A stretch of DNA of 64,000 bases from CAWANP01 sp963783445 (GTDB taxonomy: Bacteria; Chloroflexota; Anaerolineae; JAAYZQ01), in the NCBI GenBank assembly GCA_963783445.1, contig CAWANP010000002.1, positions 868,001 through 932,000 on the forward strand. Reading direction: 5' to 3'. Numbering within the stretch: position 1 is the stretch's first letter; every line of letters starts with the position of its first letter. Shown in pieces: positions 1 to 9,744 of the stretch. The notes below the pieces were generated by a model. The model saw only the letters and a list, made by a program, of their open reading frames with translations. It had not been told where the DNA came from and did no database searches. A program made the translations under genes and the position numbers.

Positions 1-1
1 G

Positions 2-976
2 GACCAGGCTTACCTCCTCGACAACCAGCGCTATGCCACCGCAAAGGCGGATCTGCTCCATGCCTATCGCGACGCGTCCTCCCGCCCCTCCAATCTGGCC
101 AGCGCTGGTTTCCCCTCGGACCCAGAACAGGTAGCCGCTCGCTTGAATGCCTATGTGGATAGGCTGCCTCCGGAACTCTCTGCGCAAGGGGCAGGCGAGA
201 TCCGGGGTCTGGTCAGCCCCCACATCGACTATGAACGCGGCGGGCCGGTATACGCTGAGGTGTGGACCGCAGCAGCCGAGGCGGTTCGCGAAGCCGAACT
301 TGTCATCATCCTGGGAACCGACCATCATGGCAGCGCCGGCACGCTGACACTGACCAGTCAGTCCTATGCCACTCCTTGGGGCATCTTGCCAACCAGCGGC
401 GAGGTTGTAGGTGCGCTAGCCCGCGTACTGGGAGAGGACGAGGCCTTTGCCGAGGAATTGCATCACAGGGGTGAGCATTCGATTGAACTGGCGGCGGTCT
501 GGCTCCATTTTACCCGAGGCGGAGAACCTGTGCCTGTCGTTCCAGTTCTGTGTGGGCACTTTGGCGATTTTGTTTCGGGGCGAGCTGACCCAAGTGAGTA
601 CCAGCCCTTTGACACGGCGCTGGCCCTGCTGCAAGACGTCATGGCTGCGCGCCGGACGCTGGTCGTGGCTGCGGCCGACCTGGCGCACATGGGTCCCGCC
701 TTTGGCGATCCCTACGGGCTGGACCACATCAGCCAGGCACAACTGCGAAACGCCGATGGGCGGCTGTTGGAGGCGGTCTACAGGGGCGACGCGGACGCCT
801 TTTTTGAGCAGTTAAGGATAGAGGGTGACCGGCGGCATGTGTGTGGCCTGCCTCCCATTTACCTGGCCCTGCGCCTGCTGCAGTCGAGTAGGGGGGAAGC
901 GGCTGGGTACGATCTCTGTCCCGCCGACCCTCAGGGCACGTCGTTCGTGACCATCGCGGGCGTGACGCTCTGGTGA
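2..976 (+). CDS. amrB: Memo-family protein (AmmeMemoRadiSam system protein B), 5' partial
   Basis: The reading frame is open from base 2, so the start lies before the window; 324 codons are visible. The protein has the Memo-like pattern: LVSPHIDY, ILGTDHHGS and a later CGHFG and DLAHMG, whose His and Asp residues resemble the metal or dioxygenase-like site of the Memo/LigB fold. In bacteria this family usually sits beside an AMMECR1 protein and a radical SAM protein; those partners may lie upstream, outside the window. The biochemical role of the family is not settled. The downstream gene (SDR) is 134 bp away and has its own Shine-Dalgarno site. The 102 bases upstream of the first in-frame ATG (143) encode plausible protein, which is why I extend it to the edge. 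Confidence 0.8.
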   Translation, partial: DQAYLLDNQRYATAKADLLHAYRDASSRPSNLASAGFPSDPEQVAARLNAYVDRLPPELSAQGAGEIRGLVSPHIDYERGGPVYAEVWTAAAEAVREAELVIILGTDHHGSAGTLTLTSQSYATPWGILPTSGEVVGALARVLGEDEAFAEELHHRGEHSIELAAVWLHFTRGGEPVPVVPVLCGHFGDFVSGRADPSEYQPFDTALALLQDVMAARRTLVVAAADLAHMGPAFGDPYGLDHISQAQLRNADGRLLEAVYRGDADAFFEQLRIEGDRRHVCGLPPIYLALRLLQSSRGEAAGYDLCPADPQGTSFVTIAGVTLW

Positions 977-1032
977 TACCCAAGTTCAGCGCGCCATAGT
1001 AGCCATTTGTGGCGAGAATCTGCTAAACTGAG

Positions 1033-1048
1033 ACGCGCCAAAGCGCGT
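1033..1048. other. Small perfect inverted repeat in an intergenic gap
   Basis: ACGCGC, loop CAAA, GCGCGT. It lies between the Memo gene and the SDR gene. There is no T-run after it, so it is not a convincing intrinsic terminator; it could act as a weak transcript-end hairpin for the upstream gene. Confidence 0.4.
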
Positions 1049-1110
1049 ACTGGGAACCAAGGCACAGGAAGACATGTTGCCTGTCAGTTTCCATCGCTAA
1101 AGGAGGAGAA

Positions 1111-1875
1111 ATGGAATTCGAGTTTGGGGGAAAGGTTGCCTTTGTTACAGGCTCTTCGCGGGGGATTGGGCGGGCCATTGTCCTTCAACTGGCCGAAGCG
1201 GGAGCTAGAGTCGCCGTTCACTATCACCAGGACAGCCAGGCGGCTGACCGTACGCTGGCCGACCTGGCCGGCGAGGGACACATGCTCGTCCAAGGGGATG
1301 TTTCAGATCCCATAGCTGTCCAGGAGATGATCGAGTCGGTATTCCATAGTATGGGCCGGATTGATGTTCTGGTCAACAACGCTGGGATCTATGAGGATCA
1401 CCCCATCGCAGAGGTTCCATACGAAAAGTGGCAAGGCGCTTGGGATAGGATTCTGGCCACCAACCTCGTGGGGCCGGCAAACCTGTCCTACTGTGTTGCG
1501 CAAAAGATGATAGAGACGGGCGGAGGCAGGATCGTCAATGTGTCTTCCAGGGGGGCATTTCGAGGGGAACCCAACGGTCCCGCCTACGGTGCCAGTAAGG
1601 CGGGCATGAACGCTATGAGCCAGTCCCTGGCCAAGGCGCTGGCTCCGCACAACGTTTTCGTCTGCGTCGTCGCCCCAGGTTTCGTGGATACCGAAATGTC
1701 CACCTCCACGCTGGCGGGCCCAGAAGGCGACTTGATCCGTAGCGAGAGCCCCCTGGGACGTGTGGCAAAACCTGAAGAGGTGGCCCGTACCGTTGTATTC
1801 CTGGCATCAGAAGGGACAGAGTTTTTGACTGGATGCATCGTCGATGTGAATGGCGCATCCTATCTTCGAACCTGA
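1111..1875 (+). CDS. SDR-family NAD(P)-dependent oxidoreductase (FabG-like)
   Basis: A 254-residue classical short-chain dehydrogenase. It shows the cofactor motif TGSSRGIG near residues 14-21, NNAG near residue 89, a catalytic Ser in VNVSSRG and the YGASK catalytic Tyr/Lys pair, and it ends in the usual C-terminal region of 3-oxoacyl-ACP reductase-like enzymes (LTGCIVDVNGA). The length is normal. The start is fixed by an excellent Shine-Dalgarno site, AAAGGAGGAG, just before the ATG. The substrate cannot be told from sequence; such proteins reduce oxo groups of acyl chains, sugars or alcohols. It stands alone between unrelated genes. Confidence 0.85.
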   Translation: MEFEFGGKVAFVTGSSRGIGRAIVLQLAEAGARVAVHYHQDSQAADRTLADLAGEGHMLVQGDVSDPIAVQEMIESVFHSMGRIDVLVNNAGIYEDHPIAEVPYEKWQGAWDRILATNLVGPANLSYCVAQKMIETGGGRIVNVSSRGAFRGEPNGPAYGASKAGMNAMSQSLAKALAPHNVFVCVVAPGFVDTEMSTSTLAGPEGDLIRSESPLGRVAKPEEVARTVVFLASEGTEFLTGCIVDVNGASYLRT

Positions 1876-1974
1876 AACAGCGAGCAGGGCGTTGTGCCCA
1901 CCGGTCATCGGCTCGGGATGGGCAGAGCGTATACCGGAACTGCTCCGGTTACCTGTTGTTAGAGAGGAGAGGCC

Positions 1975-3939
1975 ATGACAGCCTTGCCCATAACCCATTT
2001 AACGCTGTACAAGCATGGCGTCGGCTTTTTCGAGCGTCGTGCCAAGCTGAGATGGCGAGCAGGTCGAGACTCTCCTTCCGCGTGGAGGAGATGAACGACA
2101 TCCTCAAAAGCCTGACGGCCATCGACTGGGGCGGGGGCCAGGTGCTGGGCATCGACTATGCCACGCCCCAGAGCCGCGAGGAGCGGCTGGCCGGCTGTTC
2201 CATTCGCCTGGCTGACGACCGGAGCCTGCGCGACCTGCTGGTCAGCCTGCGCGGGCGCCGGGTGCGCTTGCTTCTGGACCAGGAAGAAGAGGTCGCCGGG
2301 ACCCTGCTGGGCCTTGATGACGAGGCGCCCCAGCCGAGCGCCAGCCTCCGATCGGCGACCGCGCCTGGTTTCGCTGCTGCTGGACGAGACGGACCAGGTG
2401 CAAAAGGTAGGCCTGGGTGGGTGCAGGGCGTGGAAATCCTGGATGAGCGCGGGGCGAGTGACCTGCGTTTCTTTCTGCAGACGGCGCTCACCCAGGAAGA
2501 ATATCGGCAGGTGACCATCCGCCTCACGCCAGGGGAACATGACCTGTCGGTCAGCTATATCGCTCCAGCGCCGACGTGGCGGGTAAGCTACCGCCTGGTG
2601 GCGGGACGAGACCGCGGCAGACACAGAGGGCAACGAGGGCAGCGCGCTGCTCCTGGGCTGGGGCATCTTTGACAACCGGTTGGAGGAGGACCTGGAGGGT
2701 ATCACACTGTCGCTCGTGGCGGGGATGCCCATCTCTTTTGTCTACGACCTCTACACGCCCTTCACGCCGGAACGACCGGTGATCAGGAGGAAGGCCGCGT
2801 AGCGGCCGCGCCGGTCGAGTTTGACAGAGCAGTCAAAGGCGACATGCTCCGGCTCCATGGCAATGATGGACGAGCCTTCGATGGCGATGGCGGCCAGCAG
2901 CCCGACCGTACCCGCAGCGCCCTGAGCCGTGAGGCGCTGGGCAAGCTGCCCCGGTGTCGGCGATGGGCGAGGATCTGGGCGAGTTGTTCCAGTACGTCAT
3001 CACGACCCCGGTGACGGTGGGCCGGGGCCAGTCGGCCATGGTGCCCATCGTCTCCTCGGATCTGCGCCTACCGCAAAGATCTGCTCTACAATGGAGCCAA
3101 GATGGCCGACGCACCCCGTGGCTACGCTGCGACTGGAGAACGAGACAGGGCTTGACCCTGGAGCGCGGCCCGGTGACAGTGATCGACGGCGGCGAGTACG
3201 TTGGTGAGGCATTGCTGCCCTTTACGGCGGCTGGCGGCGAGATCGTGGTACCCTATGCTGTGGAGTTGGGTGTCAAGGTCCGGGAAGAGGTCGGCTCCAG
3301 CCGGCAGATCTCATGGGCTCCGGGTCCGAGGGCGCTATTTGCACGTCGAGGAGTGGGATATCCGGCTGGCGGGAATACCAGCTCAACAACGGTACGGCAG
3401 AGTCCATGACGGTGCTGGTAGAGCATCCGCGCACGGCTGCACTATGACCTATTTGACACACCAGCACCTGTAGGAGCGGACCGGCGAGCATTTTCGATTT
3501 GCGGTCGCTGTTCCAGCCACGGGAGAGAGCAATCTGCGGGTCCAGGAGCGCAGGCTGGTGAGCCGGCGGGAGGAACTTCACAAGCAGTCGTACAGCGGCC
3601 TGCAGCGCTATCTGCGCCAGGGACTGATAGACAGCGAGACCCACGCCCAGGTGGCTGAACTCCTGGGCCTTTGGGAGCGCATCTCAGACAACGAGCGAGC
3701 CCTGAAAGAAGCCGAGGCGGAACGTGCAAAAGATCTATAGCGTCCAACAGCAGATACAGGGCAATATGGGCGCCCTGTCAAAGACGGGCAAAGAGGGTGC
3801 GCTGCGCGCCCGCTACGTGGAGCAGCTTGAGGCCAGCGAGCTTGAGTTGCGCGCGCTGGCGGCCCGGGAATCGGATCTTCAGGAGGAGATTGAGAAACTC
3901 AAACGGCAGATCCGCGGCCGGATTCAGGCACTGGCATAA
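1975..3939 (+). pseudogene. DUF4139-like gene broken by many frameshifts
   Basis: Protein-like sequence continues through all three forward frames. It starts at ATG 1975 (MTALPITHLTLYKHGVGFFE), moves through two shifts near 2045-2065 into the frame carrying LSFRVEEMNDILKSLTAIDW, then switches again near 2345, 2425, 2620, 2790, 3080, 3320, 3480 and 3735. The tail runs to 3939 as a long coiled-coil segment (positions 3560-3939). Content resembles DUF4139-type proteins: an N-terminal beta domain, then a domain with SYIAPAPTWRVSYRL, GWGIFDNRLEEDLEGI and a C-terminal helical coil. The reading can be followed end to end with small indels, so the break is either recent decay or poor base calling. 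Function of the family is unknown. An upstream Shine-Dalgarno AGAGGAGAGG precedes the start. Confidence 0.7.
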
Positions 3940-4001
3940 ACAGCGGACGAGTAGACAAGGGAAGAGTTGCCTTGCCTACTCAACCATCTGCACGTTACCA
4001 G

Positions 4002-4538
4002 TTATAGGGCCGCCTCAGCCAGCATGTCCAGCAGACCTTGGCGCTTTTCGGCATATTGCTCATCGTCGAACAGCGGGGTACAGGCTTCAGCGCCGGCTTC
4101 GCCGACCGTCAGCTTGCTGGCAAAGGCAAAGCAGGTGGGTACGCCACAGAGCTTGCAGTTGGTTTGAGGCAGAAGCTGATAGATCTCCATGGCCACCAAT
4201 CGCTTGCGTGGTGTGGTCAGGGGATCCAGGTTCTCTCTATCCATCCAGATGCGGTTCACCTCGGCCAGGATCCTTTCCATCTCAATGGTAGCCGTGTCCC
4301 GGTCGGGCAGGTTGCTGATGGTAATCTCGTGGCTCTTGAGGGCAACAGATCGATCCTCGAACCGGAATGTGATCTGCTTGGCGCCAGGACTATAGATGGC
4401 GTCCCTCCATTGGGCATTGAGGTACGGGAATACGTCGCTGATGTCGTCTTGAAAGCGGGCTGTGGCATTCCAGTACTCGGCTCCCGGCTCGCAGGCCGGC
4501 GCCTCAAGGTGCAGATCATAGTCTTTTGCGATGAACAC
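4002..4538 (-). CDS. Small protein with a C-terminal CoFeSP-type 4Fe-4S domain
   Basis: About 178 residues. The C-terminal third carries LLPQTNCKLCGVPTCFAFA followed by a fourth Cys (EACTPL), the spacing of the FeS domain found at the N-terminus of the corrinoid iron-sulfur protein of the acetyl-CoA pathway. The N-terminal part is unfamiliar. An ATG at 4604 opens the frame, but it lies inside a perfect promoter spacer (see 4595-4623), so it cannot be the start. The GTG at 4538 has GGGAGG 8 bases upstream and is chosen. A corrinoid or other redox role is inferred; no corrinoid protein is adjacent, though a pterin methyltransferase lies at 9741-10619. Confidence 0.7.
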   Translation of the reverse strand: MFIAKDYDLHLEAPACEPGAEYWNATARFQDDISDVFPYLNAQWRDAIYSPGAKQITFRFEDRSVALKSHEITISNLPDRDTATIEMERILAEVNRIWMDRENLDPLTTPRKRLVAMEIYQLLPQTNCKLCGVPTCFAFASKLTVGEAGAEACTPLFDDEQYAEKRQGLLDMLAEAAL

Positions 4539-4594
4539 GGCATGTACCTCCCAATTGTCTGATGGTTTCCCCAAGAGCGTATCGCACGCGGAAA

Positions 4595-4623
4595 AGTGTA
4601 CCATGCTCCGATGTGGATGTCAA
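4595..4623 (-). promoter_or_regulatory. Sigma-70 promoter of the FeS-domain gene
   Basis: TTGACA at 4618-4623, 17-bp spacer, TACACT at 4595-4600 on the minus strand. Predicted transcription starts near 4588, about 50 bases before the GTG at 4538. It rules out the longer ATG start at 4604. Confidence 0.75.
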
Positions 4624-4750
4624 GAACAAATCAGCACCTATCCGAAGAGGCTCTAGCCCCACTCTTGAGGGCGACCTGCATGCCTGGATTCTGGGCTTCG
4701 AGCGAGGTTTCGGGGGTTCCAAGACCAATCCAATGCGTTAGGAGGTTCTG

Positions 4751-6036
4751 ATGGCAGGAGGGTTAGCGATTCAAGGTGGACCGAGGACAGTACCGCCAGG
4801 GCTCAAGAAACCCTGGCCTGAAATCACACAAGAGGACAAGGATGCGGTGATGGCGGTCCTGGACCGGGGATCCCTCACCGGCATCCACGGCCCCGAGGCC
4901 ATGGCCTTGGAGAAGGAGTGGGCCGACTTCTGTGGCTGCCGCTACGCCTTGAACTTTAACAGTGGGACCGCGGCCCTGCATGCTGCCTTGTTCGCGGCCG
5001 GTGTCGGTCCTGGCGATGAGGTCATCACCAGTGCTTTTTCGTTTTCTGGAAGCTTTCACCCCATCTTGCAGCAGAATGCCATCCCAATCTTTGCCGACAT
5101 CGACCCCTTTACCTATAACTTGGACCCCAAACAGGTCGAGGCCAAGATCACCGACCGGACCAAGGTTCTGATGCCGGTCCACATCCACGGGCTGCCCGCG
5201 GACATGGACGAATTCCAGGCCCTGGCGGACAAGTACGACCTGATCCTGATCGAAGATGCCTGCCAGGCTCACGGGGCTACCTATCGGGGTGAGATGGCCG
5301 GCACGCTGGGCGTCATGGGCTGCTTTAGTCTCAATGCGACCAAGAACCTGTCTGGTGGCGAAGGGGGCTTTCTCATCACGGAGGACAGGGCTATGCTGAA
5401 CGGGCCATGTTGATCCGTACCTTTGGGGAACGAGTGGGCGAGGTCAAGGAAAAGACCCGGCCTTATTACAGCCACGCTATCGGTTGGAACTACCGGACCC
5501 AGGAACTGCCGGCGGCTTTTGCCCGGAGTCAGCTACGACGCCTGCCTCACTACAATGCCATCGCCCAGCGAAACGGAAAGTATCTGACCGAGGAATTGGC
5601 CAAGATCGAGGGCTTGATCCCGCCCCACGTGCCGCCTGACCGGACGAGCATCTATCACAAGTACCGGTTTCGTTTCGACCCTGAAGTTCTGGCGCTGACC
5701 ATGCCCGCAGAAGAGTTCCGCAACAGATTGGTGGAAGCCCTGGAGGCCGAAGGGGTGGAGGCTACGCTGTGGCACGTGACTCCCATGACCTCCTTCCCGA
5801 TCTTCCAGCATCTGGACGAGGGCTATGGAAAAGGTTGTCCCTGGAGCTGCTCCTACTATGGCCGCGAGATCGAATACAGACCGGAGGAGTATCCGGAGGC
5901 CATCCGCTTGCTGGAGACGTCGCTGGTCGTCAACACGGAGCCGTACCCCATCTTTAACCAGGATCTGGAATTGATGGAACACTATGTCGCGGCTTTCCGC
6001 AAGGTGTTTGAGAACCTTGACGAGCTAGTGGCCTAG
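4751..6036 (+). pseudogene. DegT/DnrJ/EryC1/StrS PLP aminotransferase, one frameshift
   Basis: Two overlapping frames (4751-5413 and 5407-6036) form one family-length protein of about 428 residues. Fold-type I sugar-aminotransferase features are all there: FNSGTAALHAAL, GDEVITSAFSF, IEDACQAHGA with the PLP-ring Asp, and the Schiff-base Lys in NATKNLSGGEGG. The break lies at 5397-5407, where ctgaacgg should read ctggaacgg: loss of one G in a GG pair. Restoring it gives a continuous ERAMLIRTFGERVGEV. These enzymes transaminate nucleotide-linked keto-sugars. A strong GGAGG precedes the ATG and a terminator follows at 6132. It may be functional if the indel is a sequence error. Confidence 0.8.
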
Positions 6037-6131
6037 GGCAAGGCTCCTGCCCAGCAACAGGTCTGCACTAGTGCCTGCTGCAGTTTGCCAGCACTGTACC
6101 CTAGTCAATACCTGCTTGCAGGGAATGAACA

Positions 6132-6171
6132 GGCCCCAGCCGGTTGTTGGCTGGGGCCTCCGTATTTTTTT
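6132..6171 (+). terminator. Rho-independent terminator of the DegT gene
   Basis: A 10-bp perfect stem, ggccccagcc / ggctggggcc, with a 7-base loop, followed after six bases by seven T. It lies 96 bp after the aminotransferase stop and points in the plus direction. Confidence 0.85.
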
Positions 6172-6253
6172 CTGCTTGGGTGGAGATTGCTGCCTTTCGG
6201 CAAAAATCACCTTCACACGCAATGACTATGCGGTGAGACTTTTGTGTTCAGAT

Positions 6254-8137
6254 CTAGAGTAGGCCATCGAGTTCCAGGTTGCGCAGGCACTCCTCCGTCG
6301 GTTCGCCGGTCTCCGGGTCCCACTGCATCATCTCAAAGAAACGGCTTCTGGCCCAGGCCAGCGCCTCGTCTGTGATCTCGCTGCCCTCCAGCGGCCCACT
6401 CTCAAAAGCCGTCATGATGCGCCCGGGAAGCTTATCGTCGGCGACGGAAAGCCCCTCGCGCAGGTTGAACAGGCGTGCTAGCGTCTGCGCCCGCGCCCCG
6501 ACGGCCAGAATGTCGTGGATGCCATACTCGATCCCGCTTACCCCGGAGAGTGCCTCGGCCAGGTGCGCATAGTCGTAGCAGTAAAAGTGACAGTTGCAGG
6601 CGCAGTCCTGGAAGTGCATCCAGTTCACCTCGTGGTAAAAGATCTGCATCTTGTCCTCGTTCAGAACATCCTTGGGTACGGGGCCTATTGGATTCTCCAG
6701 AGCCGTGTTCACCCGCCGCAAGAATCGGCCGTCAGAGGCGTAGGAGGGGTCGTGGATGTTCACCATGTGATCCGCGCCTATGGGAGAAACGGCATAGCCG
6801 ACACCCAGTCCGTGCTTGTGGCGTGGCTCGTGCATGGGAAATTCCTGGCCCTTGACGGTGATGTTAAAGGGCTCCGTGGCTGGCCCAAAGCGGGCGCTCA
6901 TCCGATCCACTCCCTCAGCCATGACGTCGCCAAAGCCCTCCCGCTTGCCGATCATTTCCACCGAGCGCACCATCAGGTCGCCGTCGCCCCAACTGTATTC
7001 CAGACCGCCGGTATCCGCGCCGGTCAGGAGCCCATTCTCAAAGCACTCCATCACAAAGGCGATGGACATGCCGGCCGAGATGCAGTCCAGCCCGTAGGCA
7101 TTGGCCAATTCGTTGGCCTTGAGCACGGCCAGGTTGTCGTGCACGTCACAGGCGGAACCAAGGGCACCCATGGCCTCGTACTCTGCTCCGCCGTATCGCG
7201 GGTCCAGGTTTCGGAACGGATCCTCGTCTTCATTCTCAAAGACCTGCTTGCAGTGTACGGGGCAACCCATGCAGGTGTCGCGCCCCTTGAGGAACATCTC
7301 ATAGTTTCGTTCGCCACTAAGCGATTCAGGATTCTCAAAGAGGGCCTGGCCAAAGTTGCGCGTCGGCAGGTTGCCGACAAAGGCGTTATTCATCACCCCG
7401 TCCTGGGTGCCGCGGCCAAGACCTTCGGTCGCCCAGGCCATGAGATCTTCATAGTTGTCAGCCAGCCACTTGGCCACGGCGGTCACCCGCTTGCGGTCGG
7501 CGATGGGCAACTGCTGGGTTCCGCGTACGGCCACAGCCTTGAGCTTCTTGGAGCCCATGACCGCGCCCAGGCCGTTGCGCCCAGCCGCCCGGTTGATGTC
7601 GTGCATGACGGCGGCGTAGCGCACCAGGTTCTCGCCTCCAGGGCCAATTTGCGCCACGCGTACCCGCTCGTCCCCCAACTCCTGGCGGATGGTTTCCTCA
7701 GTGGGAGCCGTCAGCAGACCCCACAAATGCCCTGCGGGCCGGATCTCGACTTCGCCATCCTTGATCCAGAGGTAGACGGGCGACTCGGCCTGGCCCCGGA
7801 TCACCAGCGCGTCAAAGCCGGCTCGCTTGAACTCGTGCCCCCACCAGCCCCCAACCTCCGAACTGCCGGCGCCTCCGGTGAGGGGAGATTTGCCACCCAC
7901 TCCGTGACGGCCAGCGCCTGGCAGACTGCTGCCCTGCATGATGCCAGGGGCAAAAATGAGCAGGTTGTCAGGACCTAGAGGGTCCACTTCCGGGGCCATA
8001 TCGCGCAGCATCAGGTAGGCGGACAATGCCCGCCCGCCAACCAGCAGCCGATAAAAGTCCTCGCCCGGTTCTTCGACGTGCGTCTTGCCTGAGGTCAGAT
8101 CAACGTGCAGGATCTTGCCGTGTGTACCACCAATCAT
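6254..8137 (-). CDS. Aldehyde:ferredoxin oxidoreductase, tungsten family
   Basis: A 627-residue protein of normal family length. The N-terminus (GKILHVDLTSGKTHVEEP, then LVGGRALSAYLM and KSPLTGGAGSSEVGG) is typical of the AOR pterin-binding domain. The 4Fe-4S motif is CMGCPVHC, with a distal Cys cluster in DCACNCHFYC. These enzymes hold a tungsten or molybdenum bis-pterin cofactor and one Fe-S cluster and oxidise aldehydes to acids in the cytoplasm using ferredoxin; substrate is not predictable. The start has AAAGGG nine bases upstream. It has its own promoter at 8324-8352 and a leader of about 180 bases. A MOSC protein is encoded at 18.5 kb. Confidence 0.9.
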   Translation of the reverse strand: MIGGTHGKILHVDLTSGKTHVEEPGEDFYRLLVGGRALSAYLMLRDMAPEVDPLGPDNLLIFAPGIMQGSSLPGAGRHGVGGKSPLTGGAGSSEVGGWWGHEFKRAGFDALVIRGQAESPVYLWIKDGEVEIRPAGHLWGLLTAPTEETIRQELGDERVRVAQIGPGGENLVRYAAVMHDINRAAGRNGLGAVMGSKKLKAVAVRGTQQLPIADRKRVTAVAKWLADNYEDLMAWATEGLGRGTQDGVMNNAFVGNLPTRNFGQALFENPESLSGERNYEMFLKGRDTCMGCPVHCKQVFENEDEDPFRNLDPRYGGAEYEAMGALGSACDVHDNLAVLKANELANAYGLDCISAGMSIAFVMECFENGLLTGADTGGLEYSWGDGDLMVRSVEMIGKREGFGDVMAEGVDRMSARFGPATEPFNITVKGQEFPMHEPRHKHGLGVGYAVSPIGADHMVNIHDPSYASDGRFLRRVNTALENPIGPVPKDVLNEDKMQIFYHEVNWMHFQDCACNCHFYCYDYAHLAEALSGVSGIEYGIHDILAVGARAQTLARLFNLREGLSVADDKLPGRIMTAFESGPLEGSEITDEALAWARSRFFEMMQWDPETGEPTEECLRNLELDGLL

Positions 8138-8323
8138 TGTCAGTTACCCTTTCTATGAGCTTCGATAAGTTCGAGAAACGTTGTTACCAGAGAGGTATCC
8201 AGGGTCACAGGAAACGCAGTGTCAAGAGAACCCGTCGATATCAATGGCCCGGTAGTTGCTGTCGGTCAAATGCGGCTATTGCTGCACGCTCCACGCTTGT
8301 GCCTCGTGCACTTGGACCCTCGG

Positions 8324-8352
8324 TTTATACACTGAAGCAGGCAAACAGTCAA
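8324..8352 (-). promoter_or_regulatory. Promoter of the aldehyde ferredoxin oxidoreductase gene
   Basis: TTGACT at 8347-8352, 17-bp spacer, TATAAA at 8324-8329, reading on the minus strand. It lies just downstream of the E2 stop (8416), so the oxidoreductase can be transcribed separately. It predicts a 5' leader of about 180 bases before the ATG at 8137; I found no recognisable riboswitch in it. Confidence 0.65.
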
Positions 8353-8415
8353 ATCGGAATACAAGTTAGCCCTGACCGGAGCGGACAAGATGATGAGCGA
8401 TGAGGTGCCCTTGGT

Positions 8416-9744
8416 CTACAGCAGAGCCAGGGTGAAGGGCCGCTCGACAAGCTGCTTCACGCGCTGCAGGAAGCGTGCTGCGGGCGCCCCGTCGATGAGG
8501 CGGTGGTCGAAGGACAGGCTCAGGGTCACCGTGTCCCGGACCACGACCTCACGGCCCACGGCCACCGGCTTGGCCAGAATGCGGCCAACGCCCAGTATGG
8601 CGCTCTCCGGCGGGTTGATGATGGGCGTAAAGCCGTCGATCTCGAACATCCCCAGGTTGGTGATGGTAAAAGTGCCGCCGGTCAGGTCGTCAGGTAGGCT
8701 TTTGCTGCCCAAAGCACGTCCCACAAGATCTCCAAGGGTCTGCTGGATCTCGACAAGGCTTTTGTCCGGCGCGTTGCGTATGACGGGCACCATCAGGCCA
8801 CGCTCAGTGTCCACGGCGACTCCTACGTTGACCTGGGGCAGTTCCTCGATGCCGGCTTGGGTGAAGCGAACGTTGACAAAGGGATACTCGGTCAGGGCGC
8901 GGGAAACGAGGGCGACAAGAAAGGCGTCGTAGGAGACCTTTTGCTCCAGCTCGGCGATGGCCTGCTGGCGGGCGCTGACCAGGTTGGTGGCATCCGCTTC
9001 CGTGGTCAATGTAACGTGCGGCCGCTCTTGCCAACTGGACGACAGGCGCTCGGCGATGACGGCCCGCAGGCCTGACATAGGCTTGATGGAGGCCGGCGGA
9101 CCTTCATCATGGGCCGGTTCTCCAGGCATTCCCGACTGGGCGCGTTCGATATCCTGGCGCATGATCCTCCCCCCGGGTCCGGTACCCGTGATACCGGCAA
9201 GGTCCACATCCTTCTGCGCTGCCAGTCTGCGTGCGATGGGAGTTGCCTTGATCTCTGGCTTTGCAGCAGCTGCCCCCTGGACGTCGGCCACGACGACCAT
9301 TCCCCGGGGACCTGTACCGGTGAGGCTGTCCAGAGCGATACCAAGATCGCGGGCAAGCGCGCGGGCCTTGGGTGAGGCGCGGTGTGCGGTGGATGGTACG
9401 CGATACGTGCTGCGCGACTCCGGTACAGTACCCAGTGCTTCGTGATCGCCGCGCGCGCCACCAGCCTCCCGGGCCGCGGCTGCCACAACCGCTTTGTCGC
9501 TGGCCAACACGGCTATGGGCTCCAGCACCGGAACGGTCTCGCCCTCAGGGATCAGGATGTGGAGAACGCCACTAGCAGGGGCCTCGATCTCGAGGGTTAC
9601 CTTTTCGGTCTCGATGATGAGGAGGATCTCACCTGCCTCGACCTGTTCGCCTTCTGCCTTGCGCCACTCCAGGATGGTGGCCTCAGTCATAGTCAGGCCC
9701 AATTTGGGCATGACCATCTGCTGGCCCTTTTCAGAACCTGTCAT
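8416..9744 (-). CDS. pdhC: 2-oxoacid dehydrogenase E2, dihydrolipoamide acyltransferase
   Basis: 442 residues. Domain order: an N-terminal lipoyl domain (about 10-85) with lipoyl Lys48 in ETEKVTLEIEA; a peripheral-subunit-binding domain (KARALARDLGI... TGTGPRGMV); a second one (TPIARRLAAQKDVDL... TGTGPGGRI); and the catalytic acyltransferase domain ending in the active-site DHRLIDG. It transfers the acyl group from E1 to CoA. Two binding domains in series may hold E1 and E3. The E3 gene is not in the window. Its ATG overlaps the stop of the upstream methyltransferase gene (9741-9744), indicating one transcript with the E1 and ECF genes. It could serve pyruvate, acetoin or a branched oxoacid. 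Confidence 0.9.
   Translation of the reverse strand: MTGSEKGQQMVMPKLGLTMTEATILEWRKAEGEQVEAGEILLIIETEKVTLEIEAPASGVLHILIPEGETVPVLEPIAVLASDKAVVAAAAREAGGARGDHEALGTVPESRSTYRVPSTAHRASPKARALARDLGIALDSLTGTGPRGMVVVADVQGAAAAKPEIKATPIARRLAAQKDVDLAGITGTGPGGRIMRQDIERAQSGMPGEPAHDEGPPASIKPMSGLRAVIAERLSSSWQERPHVTLTTEADATNLVSARQQAIAELEQKVSYDAFLVALVSRALTEYPFVNVRFTQAGIEELPQVNVGVAVDTERGLMVPVIRNAPDKSLVEIQQTLGDLVGRALGSKSLPDDLTGGTFTITNLGMFEIDGFTPIINPPESAILGVGRILAKPVAVGREVVVRDTVTLSLSFDHRLIDGAPAARFLQRVKQLVERPFTLALL

Noticed and set aside
1959..2732. 257-codon minus-strand frame over the DUF4139-like gene
   Set aside because: The plus strand carries clear protein homology in pieces; the minus frame is an antisense shadow.
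4539..4604. ATG at 4604 as the start of the FeS-domain gene
   Set aside because: It lies in the spacer of a perfect promoter; the GTG at 4538 has a good ribosome site.
6515..7978. 487-codon open frame on the plus strand across the aldehyde ferredoxin oxidoreductase gene
   Set aside because: Antisense shadow of a well-conserved gene with cofactor and Fe-S motifs; no ribosome site and no recognisable domain.
8204..8232. TTGACA near 8220 (minus strand) as a second promoter for the oxidoreductase
   Set aside because: No acceptable -10 at 16-18 bp; the 8324-8352 promoter is far better.
8138..8323. Moco/Tuco riboswitch in the oxidoreductase leader
   Set aside because: I could not match the known consensus by eye; kept only as an open question.
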